Assembly (NCBI GenBank): GCA_023133315.1
Contig: JAGLWR010000077.1
Span: forward strand, 1-6,088
DNA length: 6,088 nucleotides
Reading direction: 5' to 3'
Origin: Methanomicrobia archaeon
Lineage (GTDB): Archaea > Methanobacteriota_B > Thermococci > Methanofastidiosales > B48-G16
The notes beneath the pieces are model-generated. The model was not told where the DNA came from, made no database searches, and saw only the letters and a list, made by a program, of their open reading frames with translations. A program made the position numbers and the translations under genes. Below, one piece after another: positions 1-5,775 of the stretch. How positions within the stretch are numbered: the stretch's first letter is position 1; each line of letters begins with the position of its first letter.

Positions 1-1251
1 TACTGAAATATTTGGTTCCAAAACCCCCGTGGGCCTTACTAGTTGTTCCACCACCCGTGATGTTTTGTACTCATACTCTCCAGGTGTGGCGGACATGAAG
101 TCAACTTTTTTCATATATTTTTTGAACTCTTCCCATTTTAACGGCCTATTTTCAAAGCAGCTTGATAACCTAAATCCATAACGAATCAATGTACTTTTTC
201 TCGTTCTATCTGCTTTGTACATACCTTTTATCTGTGGGATCGTTATATGGGACTCATCTATAACCAACAAAAAATCTTTTGGAAAATGATCTAAAAAGCT
301 GTACGGTTTTTCTCCAGGAGATCTATCTTCAAGATATATTGAGTAATTTTCTATCCCCTTACAGTAACCTGTTGCTTTTAACATCTCTATATCATAGGTT
401 ACTCTTTCTTTGAGTCTCTGAGCTTCAATAAGTCTATTCTGTCCATTCAACTCTTTTAATCTTCTATCAAGATCTTCTTCTATCTTTTCCACAGCGTTCT
501 TTGCCTTCTCTTTCCTGACCACATAATGTTTTGCAGGGTATATCATGATAAAATCTCTTGGAAATCCTTTTCTGGTAACAGGATTCAGAACAGAGATCTT
601 CTCTACTTCGTCATCAAAAAACTCTATTCTATAAATCCTGTCGAAATAAACCGGAAATATCTCTAAAATCTCACCTCTCGCTCTAAACGTTCCGGGTAAA
701 GGAGAAAAATCATTTCTACTGTATTGAATCTCCACCAGTTTATTTAGAATTTCTTTCCTATCATAATTCTTGCCCTTTTCTATATATATCCCCATGTCTT
801 TGAAGTTAGATGGTTTTCCTATGTTGTATAAGCAGGAGACACTTGCGACAACTATAGTGTCTCTTCTTTCCTGTAGAGATGCAATGGCCTTTACTTTTAA
901 TAGCTCTAAAGCTTCGTTCAATTCAAACTTTTTCTCCAGGAAAAGATCTTTCTTGGGAATATATGCTTCGGGCCTGAAATAATCGTAGAAAGAAACAAAG
1001 TATTCCACACTATTCTCCGGAAAAAGTTCTTTGAATTCCAGATAGAGTTGAGCAGCCAAGATTTTATTTGGGGATACTACCAGTGTGGGCAGATTTGCCT
1101 TTTCGATGACGTTGGCAATTGTAAAAGTTTTTCCGGACCCTGTAACTCCTAAAAGTGTCTGATATTTATATCTACTCAATCCTTCAGATAACTTCTCTAT
1201 GGCCTGTTTCTGATCGCCCTTGGGCCTCAGATCCGTACGAAGGTGAAACAT
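1..1251 (-). CDS. uvrB: UvrABC excinuclease subunit B, 3' end beyond window
   Basis: UvrB is the cytoplasmic damage-verifying helicase-like subunit of nucleotide excision repair; it is loaded by UvrA and recruits UvrC. About 417 codons are present; the family is usually around 650-680 residues, so the C-terminal helicase motifs and UvrC-binding UVR domain lie outside. Visible landmarks are GDQ (residues 12-14), Walker A GVTGSGKT (35-42), motif Ia SPNKILAAQL (60-69), the beta-hairpin region FYDYFRPEAY (88-97), SVSC followed by LYNIG, RARGEILEIFP, YPAKHYV, GYCKGIENYS, DESH (332-335), TIPQIKGMY, YGFRL and MSATPGEYE (386-394). The ATG at 1251 fits the family N-terminus; a GTG lies directly before it. 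The ribosome binding site is weak (GAGAT about 10 bases upstream). It follows the lipoprotein gene by 60 bases, so it is probably co-transcribed, although CTTTTTATC near 1274-1282 could act as a TATA box for a near-leaderless transcript. The hairpin region is divergent: EKKFELN replaces the usual EKDASxN. Archaeal uvr genes are generally considered acquired from bacteria. Confidence 0.96.
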   Translation of the reverse strand, partial: MFHLRTDLRPKGDQKQAIEKLSEGLSRYKYQTLLGVTGSGKTFTIANVIEKANLPTLVVSPNKILAAQLYLEFKELFPENSVEYFVSFYDYFRPEAYIPKKDLFLEKKFELNEALELLKVKAIASLQERRDTIVVASVSCLYNIGKPSNFKDMGIYIEKGKNYDRKEILNKLVEIQYSRNDFSPLPGTFRARGEILEIFPVYFDRIYRIEFFDDEVEKISVLNPVTRKGFPRDFIMIYPAKHYVVRKEKAKNAVEKIEEDLDRRLKELNGQNRLIEAQRLKERVTYDIEMLKATGYCKGIENYSIYLEDRSPGEKPYSFLDHFPKDFLLVIDESHITIPQIKGMYKADRTRKSTLIRYGFRLSSCFENRPLKWEEFKKYMKKVDFMSATPGEYEYKTSRVVEQLVRPTGVLEPNISV

Positions 1252-1310
1252 CACAGTATATCTCTTTTCGGAGATAAAAAGGTAATCCTTGATTTCCTGT
1301 CACAAATTCG

Positions 1311-1802
1311 TTATTGCTCTACTTCCAACAATGCTTTATCCAAGAGTTCAATGAGCTGTTCACCAGTTTTATATCCTACTATTCTATATAGGGGTTTCGC
1401 ATCGCTGTCCAGGATCAGTATGGTAGGAAGTGCTCCTTGAACGTATTTGTGGTAATTCGCCACATAAATCTCTTTGTTAGTTTCTATATCAAGATCAAAA
1501 AATACAGGCACAAAATTTTCATTTACGAGTTTTATGACTTCTTCTTCTTTGTACGTCGTATCTTCCAATCTTTGGCACCAGACACAGTTATCCGCATTGA
1601 AATCTATTAAAATAAGTTTGTTTCCATTCTTTGCTATTTCTTTCGCCTGTTCTACATCGTATACCCATGTGATTGAGGTTTCTTCCTTAGGTGTCTCTGT
1701 TATCACAGGTGTTTCTGTTGGTTCAGGCGTTTTGATAGTATCCTCTTCACTTATACATCCCAACAAAACACTGAAAATTAAAATTAGAACTATTTTTCTC
1801 AT
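1311..1802 (-). CDS. Thioredoxin-fold lipoprotein, extracytoplasmic
   Basis: This is a 163-residue protein with a short positively charged start, a hydrophobic stretch (residues 4-14) and a lipobox LLGC ending at Cys16, so it is probably exported, lipid-anchored and exposed on the outer face of the membrane. Residues 19-43 form a Thr/Pro/Glu-rich linker. The rest is a thioredoxin fold: a leading helix (about 49-59), strand LILIDF, active site CVWC (Cys73, Cys76), and the cis-proline loop GALPTI (Pro126). The long leading helix, DFNADNCVWC and ALPTILILD resemble the thioredoxin_7/DsbD-gamma-like group more than classical thioredoxin. The likely role is reduction or exchange of disulfides in exported proteins; the electron donor is not visible, since no CcdA/DsbD gene is in the window. 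It starts 1 base after the regulator's stop codon, with GGAGTGG upstream as ribosome binding site, so it is translated from the same message. Its stop lies 60 bases before uvrB. Fold and export are well supported; the substrate is unknown. Confidence 0.88.
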   Translation of the reverse strand: MRKIVLILIFSVLLGCISEEDTIKTPEPTETPVITETPKEETSITWVYDVEQAKEIAKNGNKLILIDFNADNCVWCQRLEDTTYKEEEVIKLVNENFVPVFFDLDIETNKEIYVANYHKYVQGALPTILILDSDAKPLYRIVGYKTGEQLIELLDKALLEVEQ

Positions 1803-1803
1803 A

Positions 1804-2169
1804 TTACCACTCCATTATTCTCCCTTTAACGAGTTCTGACCATGTTTCTACATCTTTTAATAAATTCTCCTTTATCTTTTCTTTCGATATTGGATAGTAT
1901 ACAAAATTGTATCCTCTCCTTAGGTTAATAGCCTTTCTCATTATTAATCCTCTGTTAATGAGTTGGCTGAGTGTTTTCTGGACAGATGTCCTGTGTTTAC
2001 CAAGAGACTCTGATATATCAACTACCCTTGAGTTAGGATTCTTAAGAAGAAAAAGAAGTACCTTTCCTTCCAGTTCATTTAAGCCTAAAAGACAAAGAAT
2101 AAGTTCATTTTTATTTAGGGAGTCCAGCTGCATTTTTGAGCATAGATTCTCGCTTAAAAAGAACCTCAT
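1804..2169 (-). CDS. Winged helix-turn-helix transcriptional regulator
   Basis: This small 121-residue regulator has a typical archaeal winged-helix core. LLGLNELEGKVLLFLL (27-42) is the first helix, VVDISESLGKHRTSVQKTL (49-67) is the helix-turn-helix with its recognition helix, LINRGLI (70-76) follows, and a basic wing spans about 77-92 (RKAINLRRGYNFVYY). A short C-terminal helix ending in VKGRIMEW could serve dimerisation. It belongs broadly with TrmB/MarR-like wHTH proteins and shows no ligand-binding domain. The ATG at 2169 overlaps the thioredoxin stop codon (ATGA), with GTGAT just upstream as a ribosome binding site; a later Met13 has no such site. Two cysteines (Cys10, Cys26) lie before or in the first helix. 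Its position between two thioredoxin-fold genes suggests it controls this cluster, perhaps by thiol chemistry; that part is inference. The target operator is not identified. Confidence 0.85.
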   Translation of the reverse strand: MRFFLSENLCSKMQLDSLNKNELILCLLGLNELEGKVLLFLLKNPNSRVVDISESLGKHRTSVQKTLSQLINRGLIMRKAINLRRGYNFVYYPISKEKIKENLLKDVETWSELVKGRIMEW

Positions 2170-2543
2170 CCCATCACTTGTTTTAATTTCTCTTCCAAAA
2201 CGTGCTTGGGAACTGCACCGACAACTTTATCGGCTAACTGTCCATCTCTGAAGAACAATACTGTGGGAATGCTCATGATCCCAAATTTTGATGCAACTCC
2301 TCTATTCCCATCCACATCAAGTTTTCCTACAGATACCCTATCTCCATACTCTTCAGCTATCTTTTCAATTGAAGGAGCTATTATTCTGCACGGCATACAC
2401 CATGCAGCCCAGCAGTCTATCACTGCATATTTTTTTCTTGTTATAAAATCGTTAAAACTATTCTCTGTAATTTCTACAGGTTTTTTTGAATTTTTCATCA
2501 TCTTTTCCAGTTTTTCCTTTTTTATTTTTTCAATCTCATCCAT
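2166..2543 (-). CDS. trxA: Thioredoxin, cytoplasmic, archaeal type
   Basis: This 125-residue thioredoxin is a cytoplasmic disulfide reductant with no signal sequence. A charged helical extension (MDEIEKIKKEKLEKMMK, residues 1-17) precedes the fold, as in several archaeal thioredoxins. Key elements are strand AVIDCWA, active site WCMPC (Cys49, Cys52), the helix with Pro57, KLDVDGNRGVASKFGI, the cis-proline SIPTVLFF (Pro93) and the closing VVGAVPK. The usual WCGPC is changed to WCMPC, and there is an extra Cys44 five residues before the first active cysteine. The ATG at 2543 is chosen because a strong GAGGTGAT site lies 3 bases upstream. It is the first gene of the minus-strand cluster, and its stop overlaps the regulator's start by 4 bases. 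No thioredoxin reductase gene is in view. The family call is secure; the gene symbol is used generically. Confidence 0.95.
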   Translation of the reverse strand: MDEIEKIKKEKLEKMMKNSKKPVEITENSFNDFITRKKYAVIDCWAAWCMPCRIIAPSIEKIAEEYGDRVSVGKLDVDGNRGVASKFGIMSIPTVLFFRDGQLADKVVGAVPKHVLEEKLKQVMG

Positions 2544-2546
2544 CGT

Positions 2547-2554
2547 ATCACCTC
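2547..2554 (-). promoter_or_regulatory. Ribosome binding site of the thioredoxin gene
   Basis: GAGGTGAT on the minus strand ends 3 bases before the ATG at 2543. It matches the complement of the conserved 16S rRNA 3' end and fixes this start codon. Confidence 0.85.
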
Positions 2555-2570
2555 TTGTTTTTAGAAATTA

Positions 2571-2586
2571 CTATTTAAAAACTTTT
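2571..2586 (-). promoter_or_regulatory. Archaeal TATA box of the thioredoxin-uvrB cluster
   Basis: On the minus strand this reads AAAAGTTTTTAAATAG, with a purine-rich BRE-like part followed by TTTTTAAAT. Archaeal transcription starts about 25 bases downstream of the TATA centre, which would be near 2552-2556. That gives a very short leader that begins near the ribosome binding site. It is a prediction from spacing and composition in an AT-rich region. Confidence 0.55.
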
Positions 2587-2778
2587 GTTAAATATGTTCA
2601 ACACCTTTGCACAGATATTAAAAAACTTATTTAAATGGAATATATAAGATATGATTGATGATTTTTTCTAGAAGATCGGAATTCTCCATTTGCGTGAGCT
2701 TTTCGTTCTTCTCAAATAATTTTTGTTTCATTATTAACAAATTGGGTAATAAAGTTATTTTTATCTCTCCAGTTAATA

Positions 2779-2793
2779 TCTTTTAAAAAAAAA
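2779..2793 (+). promoter_or_regulatory. Possible TATA element of the kinase gene
   Basis: The stretch CTTTTAAAAAAAAAC is TATA-like and is centred about 25 bases before the kinase ATG at 2810. That spacing would produce a leaderless or nearly leaderless message. There is no convincing ribosome binding site before the ATG (only AGAAGTG at 2797-2803), which is consistent with leaderless initiation. Support is weak because the region is generally A/T-rich. Confidence 0.35.
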
Positions 2794-2809
2794 CAACAGA
2801 AGTGCTCAT

Positions 2810-4468
2810 ATGGCTAGAAAACATGAAAAGGCGACAAAGGAAATATTGGAGGATATCCTCGAAAAGAAAGATCTTCCAGAGATTTTGAATAAAGTAACTT
2901 CTACAGTCGGAACCCTTTTCGGGTATAGAAGAGTTGCTCTCACACTCTGGGATGAAAATTTTGATGTTCGATATGCTACTTTCTACGGTCTTGAAGAAGA
3001 AGAAATAAAAACTTTGAAAGGAAGAATAATGTCCAGGGAGGAAAGGAAACTCGTACTGAATGAAAAGTACAGAATAAGCAATTCATATTTTATACCGGAA
3101 GAAGACAACCCCATGATAAAGAAAGCTCTTCCTGGAGATTCTATCGGAGAATGGAAATCTCTTGACGCTTTAATAGTCCCTCTAAGAGTTAAAGGGAAGG
3201 TTATAGGGATGATCTCCATAGATGAACCGATCTCTGGAAAAAGACCTACAGAAGAAAGTTTAAAGAATATCGAGATTTTTGCCGATCAAGCTTCTCTGGC
3301 AATAGAAAATGAAAAAATGATAAAAAGAGAAATAAGATTTGCCCAGAAACTTAAAATTCTTAATAACATAAGCAGAGAGCTCTCCAAACTTGCAGATTTA
3401 GAGAATCTCTTTCACAGAATCCCAGAATTAATCAAAGAAACATATGATCTTCCTTTTGTCGGACTGGGTATTTTTGACGGGAAAAATATTATCTTTAAAC
3501 ATTACTCAACTCAGTTTAAAAAGATCAATAAAACCCTTATTTCAAAACTTAAGAGGGGTCTTATTGGCTGGGCTGCTTACAATAAAAAAACTTTGTGCGT
3601 TAAAGATGTTTCGAAAGATCCCAGATATCGCAGATATTTCGAAGAAACAAAATCCGAGTTGGTAATACCTATACTGAGCGAAGGAAATTTATTGGGAGTT
3701 CTGGATTTCCAGAGTAACGAGATAAATTATTTTTCTCCCGAGGATATTTTAGTTCTTGAAAGTTTAACGGATCAGATCGCCATAACTCTAAGAAACTCAC
3801 AACTTTTCGAAAAGATAAAAAATGAGAAAAAAATGCAAGAGTTTTTTGTTTCCGTAGTTTCTCATGATTTAAAGACGCCTCTTCAGGTTATATTGGGATA
3901 CGCCGATCTGTTAAAAAATGATAAATATGCCAGGATTATACAAGAAAATGTGAAAAAAATCAATGAAACACTGGATAAAGCAAGTTTATACTCAAAATTG
4001 GAAGCAGGGTACAAAGAAAATCCAGAGATGAGGAATATAAAACTGATAATAGAAGATCTTATAAGCAATCTTGAGAATGACCTGAATAAAAGAAATATTA
4101 AAGTTATTCTGGATCTTGAGGAGCTTCGTATCGAATCTTTCAGTGTCTTGGAGGACATTTTTCAGAATTTAATAGAAAATGCCATAAAATTCGCACCTGA
4201 AGACAGCAAAATTGAGATTTACTCTGAGAATTATGAGAGATATATTGTTATTAGTGTAAAAAATTACGGTCAAAAGATCCCCGATGGGAAAAAAGAAGAA
4301 GTATTTGAACGATTTAAAAAGCTGGACCTCAGAACGAAAGGAACGGGTCTCGGACTTGCAATTGTAAAAGAGGCGGTAGCTTTACATAATGGGGAAGTGT
4401 GGATAGAGGACTCACCTGATGGAGGAACTGTTTTTAAAGTGAAATTGCCAAAGGGGAACTTTAGTTAA
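2810..4468 (+). CDS. Soluble sensor histidine kinase, GAF-GAF-HisKA-HATPase
   Basis: This 552-residue signalling kinase senses an unknown cue and autophosphorylates a histidine. GAF 1 spans about 17-168, with RISNSYFIP, GEWKSLDALIVPLR (from 113) and EIFADQASLAIEN (from about 155). GAF 2 spans about 190-335, with RGLIGWAA (around 250), DPRY (270-273), KSELVIPI, GVLDFQSN (296-303) and DQIAITLRN. The H-box is VVSHDLKTPLQVILGY with phospho-acceptor His352. The ATPase domain (about 440-548) has an N-box QNLIENAIKFAP (452-463, Asn453 and Asn457), F-box VFERF and G2-box GTGLGLAIV (511-519). The G1-box is degenerate: VKNYGQKIP has Asn485 where Asp is usual and Lys replaces the second Gly. No transmembrane segment or receiver domain is present, and no response regulator lies next to it, so the partner must be encoded elsewhere. 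The ATG at 2810 is the first start; the domain order leaves no room for a much later one. It is transcribed away from the thioredoxin cluster. Function as a kinase is well supported; the signal is unknown. Confidence 0.93.
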   Translation: MARKHEKATKEILEDILEKKDLPEILNKVTSTVGTLFGYRRVALTLWDENFDVRYATFYGLEEEEIKTLKGRIMSREERKLVLNEKYRISNSYFIPEEDNPMIKKALPGDSIGEWKSLDALIVPLRVKGKVIGMISIDEPISGKRPTEESLKNIEIFADQASLAIENEKMIKREIRFAQKLKILNNISRELSKLADLENLFHRIPELIKETYDLPFVGLGIFDGKNIIFKHYSTQFKKINKTLISKLKRGLIGWAAYNKKTLCVKDVSKDPRYRRYFEETKSELVIPILSEGNLLGVLDFQSNEINYFSPEDILVLESLTDQIAITLRNSQLFEKIKNEKKMQEFFVSVVSHDLKTPLQVILGYADLLKNDKYARIIQENVKKINETLDKASLYSKLEAGYKENPEMRNIKLIIEDLISNLENDLNKRNIKVILDLEELRIESFSVLEDIFQNLIENAIKFAPEDSKIEIYSENYERYIVISVKNYGQKIPDGKKEEVFERFKKLDLRTKGTGLGLAIVKEAVALHNGEVWIEDSPDGGTVFKVKLPKGNFS

Positions 4469-4481
4469 TTATTTAAATAAT
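4468..4481 (+). promoter_or_regulatory. TATA-like palindrome before the secreted-protein gene
   Basis: ATTATTTAAATAAT is a perfect 14-base palindrome that begins at the last base of the kinase stop codon and contains a TATTTAAATA core. Used on the plus strand, it would place transcription start near 4499, about 30 bases before the ATG at 4529, leaving room for the ribosome binding site. The secreted-protein gene therefore may have its own promoter and need not depend on kinase transcription. Confidence 0.45.
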
Positions 4482-4512
4482 GGAGAGTACGATCTTTATG
4501 GACAAAACACTT

Positions 4513-4523
4513 GAGAGGAAGGA
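4513..4523 (+). promoter_or_regulatory. Ribosome binding site of the secreted-protein gene
   Basis: GAGAGGAAGGA lies 5 bases before the ATG at 4529. It supports that start over the in-frame TTG at 4511, which lies just before this purine-rich site and would add six polar residues ahead of an otherwise standard signal peptide. Confidence 0.6.
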
Positions 4524-4528
4524 TTGAT

Positions 4529-5380
4529 ATGAAGAAAAAACTTATTTCTGTGATATCCCTTATCTTGTTTTTACTCTCACCGATAGGATATTCACAGATT
4601 TGGATATATGGAACATTTGAACAGAGATTGATACTCGTTGCCAACGATATTGACTATGAATTGAATAAAGAGACCTTTAACATAATATGTGCAGAGAATG
4701 ATTGGGAACTTTTGAGAGTTACTGCAGACCAATTCCAAATCTATAAAGATGAAAGTTTTATAGTAATTTTAGGTGGTGTTGAAGCGTATGATGGAATTGG
4801 AGAGATTGTAGATGATGTTTTAACTGATCCGCAAGGTATAAAAACACATTCAAGTTTTCATCGCTTTTTAGTGGAGAATTATTGGATAAGATTTCAAGAA
4901 GTGGTAATACTGGCAGGAGAGGACAGAGAACACACAAAAGAGGCTGTGGAGACTTTTAAAGATAAATTTCTTGAGTGTTATGAGGAAGGAATAAAAAAAG
5001 CATTTACAAGAGACTTTCTCAGCATGTATGAAAAGGATCTCTCGAAATTTAAACAATATGAGAGTTGTGTCATGCACACTACCTCACATGTATGTATTCC
5101 TTGGTGGGATATAGAAAACTTATATGCTTTTTTAGAGAGTTTAGAAGCGGATTATGAGGACTTACAGTACATTCTAGAATATAAAATAGAGTTATCCGAA
5201 GAATGTGAGAAATATATCTCAGACACAGTAGACTATGTTTTGAATATCGCCAGAGATTATATATATTCTGGGGAATTGGATGAATTAAACGAAGATCATC
5301 GCCTTCTATGGCGTTTAAATAAGGATGTTTGGAGTGTAATGGCAAAAGTATTGGGGAAAATCCAGATAATAAAGAGATGA
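4529..5380 (+). CDS. Secreted protein of unknown function
   Basis: I do not recognise this 283-residue protein with certainty. It starts with a clear signal peptide: MKKK, a hydrophobic core (residues 5-16), a Pro-Gly turn and a plausible cleavage site near GYSQ (20-23). Residues about 30-150 look like an alpha/beta domain, with strand LILVAND, FIVILGGVEAYDGIGEIV (77-94) and FQEVVILAGEDREHTKEA (122-139). The ILGG...AYdGiGEIV plus Q-VV-AG-dRe-T-A pattern recalls repeats in archaeal surface-layer or cell-wall-associated proteins; this is from memory and unverified. Residues 150-283 are mainly helical and acidic, with no further membrane segment or C-terminal anchor. There are five cysteines (54, 150, 180, 189 and one in LSEECEKY near 231). 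SCVMHTTSHVCIPWW (179-193) could hold a disulfide or, with His183 and His187, bind a metal. It follows the kinase by 60 bases with its own ribosome binding site. Export is well supported; function is open. Confidence 0.8.
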   Translation: MKKKLISVISLILFLLSPIGYSQIWIYGTFEQRLILVANDIDYELNKETFNIICAENDWELLRVTADQFQIYKDESFIVILGGVEAYDGIGEIVDDVLTDPQGIKTHSSFHRFLVENYWIRFQEVVILAGEDREHTKEAVETFKDKFLECYEEGIKKAFTRDFLSMYEKDLSKFKQYESCVMHTTSHVCIPWWDIENLYAFLESLEADYEDLQYILEYKIELSEECEKYISDTVDYVLNIARDYIYSGELDELNEDHRLLWRLNKDVWSVMAKVLGKIQIIKR

Positions 5381-5392
5381 TATTCCTTTCAG

Positions 5393-5401
5393 TTTATAAA
5401 G
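5393..5401 (+). promoter_or_regulatory. Distal TATA-like box upstream of the DUF5678 gene
   Basis: TTTATAAAG is a good archaeal TATA match 13 bases after the secreted-protein stop. It would start transcription near 5422, giving the next gene a leader of roughly 100 bases. It resembles the proximal box at 5461-5475 (AGTTTATAAAGTTAT against AGTTATATAAAGTTT), so it may be a second promoter or a decayed copy. Confidence 0.35.
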
Positions 5402-5443
5402 TTATTGTGATGGGGAGATAATTGTCATTTTTATAGTTATACG

Positions 5444-5460
5444 GAACCCTAGACAGAACC
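5444..5460 (+). repeat. Short direct repeat GAACC next to the promoter
   Basis: GAACC occurs at 5444-5448 and again at 5456-5460, a 12-base period close to one helical turn, directly before the BRE/TATA at 5461-5475. This position suits an activator or repressor site, but five-base repeats can arise by chance. Confidence 0.25.
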
Positions 5461-5475
5461 GAAAGTTATATAAAG
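5461..5475 (+). promoter_or_regulatory. Archaeal BRE/TATA promoter of the DUF5678-protease pair
   Basis: GAAAGTTATATAAAG combines a purine-rich BRE-like GAAAG with TTATATAAAG, the clearest promoter in the window. Transcription would begin near 5495, about 30 bases before the ATG at 5525, leaving the GGAGGT site inside the leader. A six-codon frame (5500-5520, MKIIRR) ends at the TAA that follows that site; it is probably incidental. Confidence 0.65.
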
Positions 5476-5512
5476 TTTCTAAGAATTAAATAGATTAGCA
5501 TGAAGATAATAA

Positions 5513-5518
5513 GGAGGT
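5513..5518 (+). promoter_or_regulatory. Ribosome binding site of the DUF5678-like gene
   Basis: GGAGGT lies 6 bases before the ATG at 5525. It is the most canonical ribosome binding site in the window and fixes the start codon. Confidence 0.85.
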
Positions 5519-5524
5519 AAAGAA

Positions 5525-5770
5525 ATGAATGAAAACGAAGAAATGAAACAATTTGAGGAGTATGAAAGAGATGCAGATTGGTTTCAAGAGCACTTCGATG
5601 AACTTGCAGAGAAATATGTAGGATGCGTATTGGCAGTCAAGAATAGAAAGATATTGGCCACAAATGAAGATATTGATGTTCTTATAAGGGAACTCAGAAC
5701 AAAAGGTGAAAATCCAGCAGTACTTTTTATTGGATCTATTTTACCGGGTGACGAAATTATTATTCTTTGA
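5525..5770 (+). CDS. DUF5678-like small protein
   Basis: This is an acidic 81-residue protein without a signal or membrane segment. Its pattern fits the DUF5678 family as I remember it: an N-terminal helix with WFQEHFDELAEKYVG (19-33), then a short strand VLAVKNRKILATNED (35-49) matching the usual 'Y-G-wVAv-dgkvva-g-d' layout, a helix IDVLIRELRTKG (50-61), a strand AVLFIGSI, and a closing PGDEIIIL (74-81). The molecular function of the family is not known to me. It has its own promoter and a strong ribosome binding site, and its stop is 5 bases before the ATG of the retropepsin-like gene (or overlaps it if that gene starts at the TTG at 5767). The two are almost certainly co-transcribed. Small DUF5678 genes next to retropepsin-like genes are a recurring archaeal arrangement to my recollection, which suggests they act together, for example as partner, substrate or inhibitor. 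That role is inference. Confidence 0.75.
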   Translation: MNENEEMKQFEEYERDADWFQEHFDELAEKYVGCVLAVKNRKILATNEDIDVLIRELRTKGENPAVLFIGSILPGDEIIIL

Positions 5771-5775
5771 TTTTT

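Larger units (their letters stand above)
2544..2809. other. Divergent intergenic region, AT-rich, no gene seen
   Basis: These 266 bases separate the minus-strand thioredoxin cluster from the plus-strand kinase gene. They contain the TATA and ribosome binding sites of the thioredoxin gene, a second TATA-like pair (TTATTTAAAT at 2627-2636 and TATATAAG at 2641-2648), and an imperfect inverted repeat, GAAGATCG (2671-2678) with CGTTCTTC (2704-2711). The repeat pairs at 7 of 8 positions across a 25-base loop. A plus-strand transcript from TATATAAG would begin close to the inverted repeat and give the kinase a leader of about 140 bases. I see no tRNA, no coding frame of reasonable size and no known riboswitch. 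Confidence 0.5.

Noticed and set aside
770..982. Plus-strand open frame of 70 codons inside uvrB
   Set aside because: It lies opposite clear UvrB coding sequence that includes conserved motifs, and its own product shows no recognisable pattern.
1474..2634. Several plus-strand open frames opposite the thioredoxin, regulator and lipoprotein genes
   Set aside because: They are serine/phenylalanine-rich antisense products of AT-rich minus-strand genes whose domains are unmistakable.
2671..2711. Inverted repeat read as a transcription terminator
   Set aside because: It has one mismatch, a 25-base loop and no following T run, and both neighbouring genes point away from it, so a terminator is not expected there.
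3883..4158. Minus-strand open frames within the kinase gene
   Set aside because: They overlap the HisKA/HATPase coding region; low-complexity Ser/Leu/Phe composition is typical of reverse-strand shadows.
4498..4527. Eight-codon upstream frame (MDKTLERKD) before the secreted-protein gene
   Set aside because: It lacks a ribosome binding site and sits across the one that serves the ATG at 4529; short frames like this are expected by chance.
4868..5345. Minus-strand open frames opposite the secreted-protein gene
   Set aside because: No ribosome binding site or recognisable domain; the plus strand has a signal peptide and good start context.
5500..5520. Six-codon frame MKIIRR ending over the GGAGGT site
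   Set aside because: No ribosome binding site of its own; most likely incidental, although leader-peptide control cannot be excluded.
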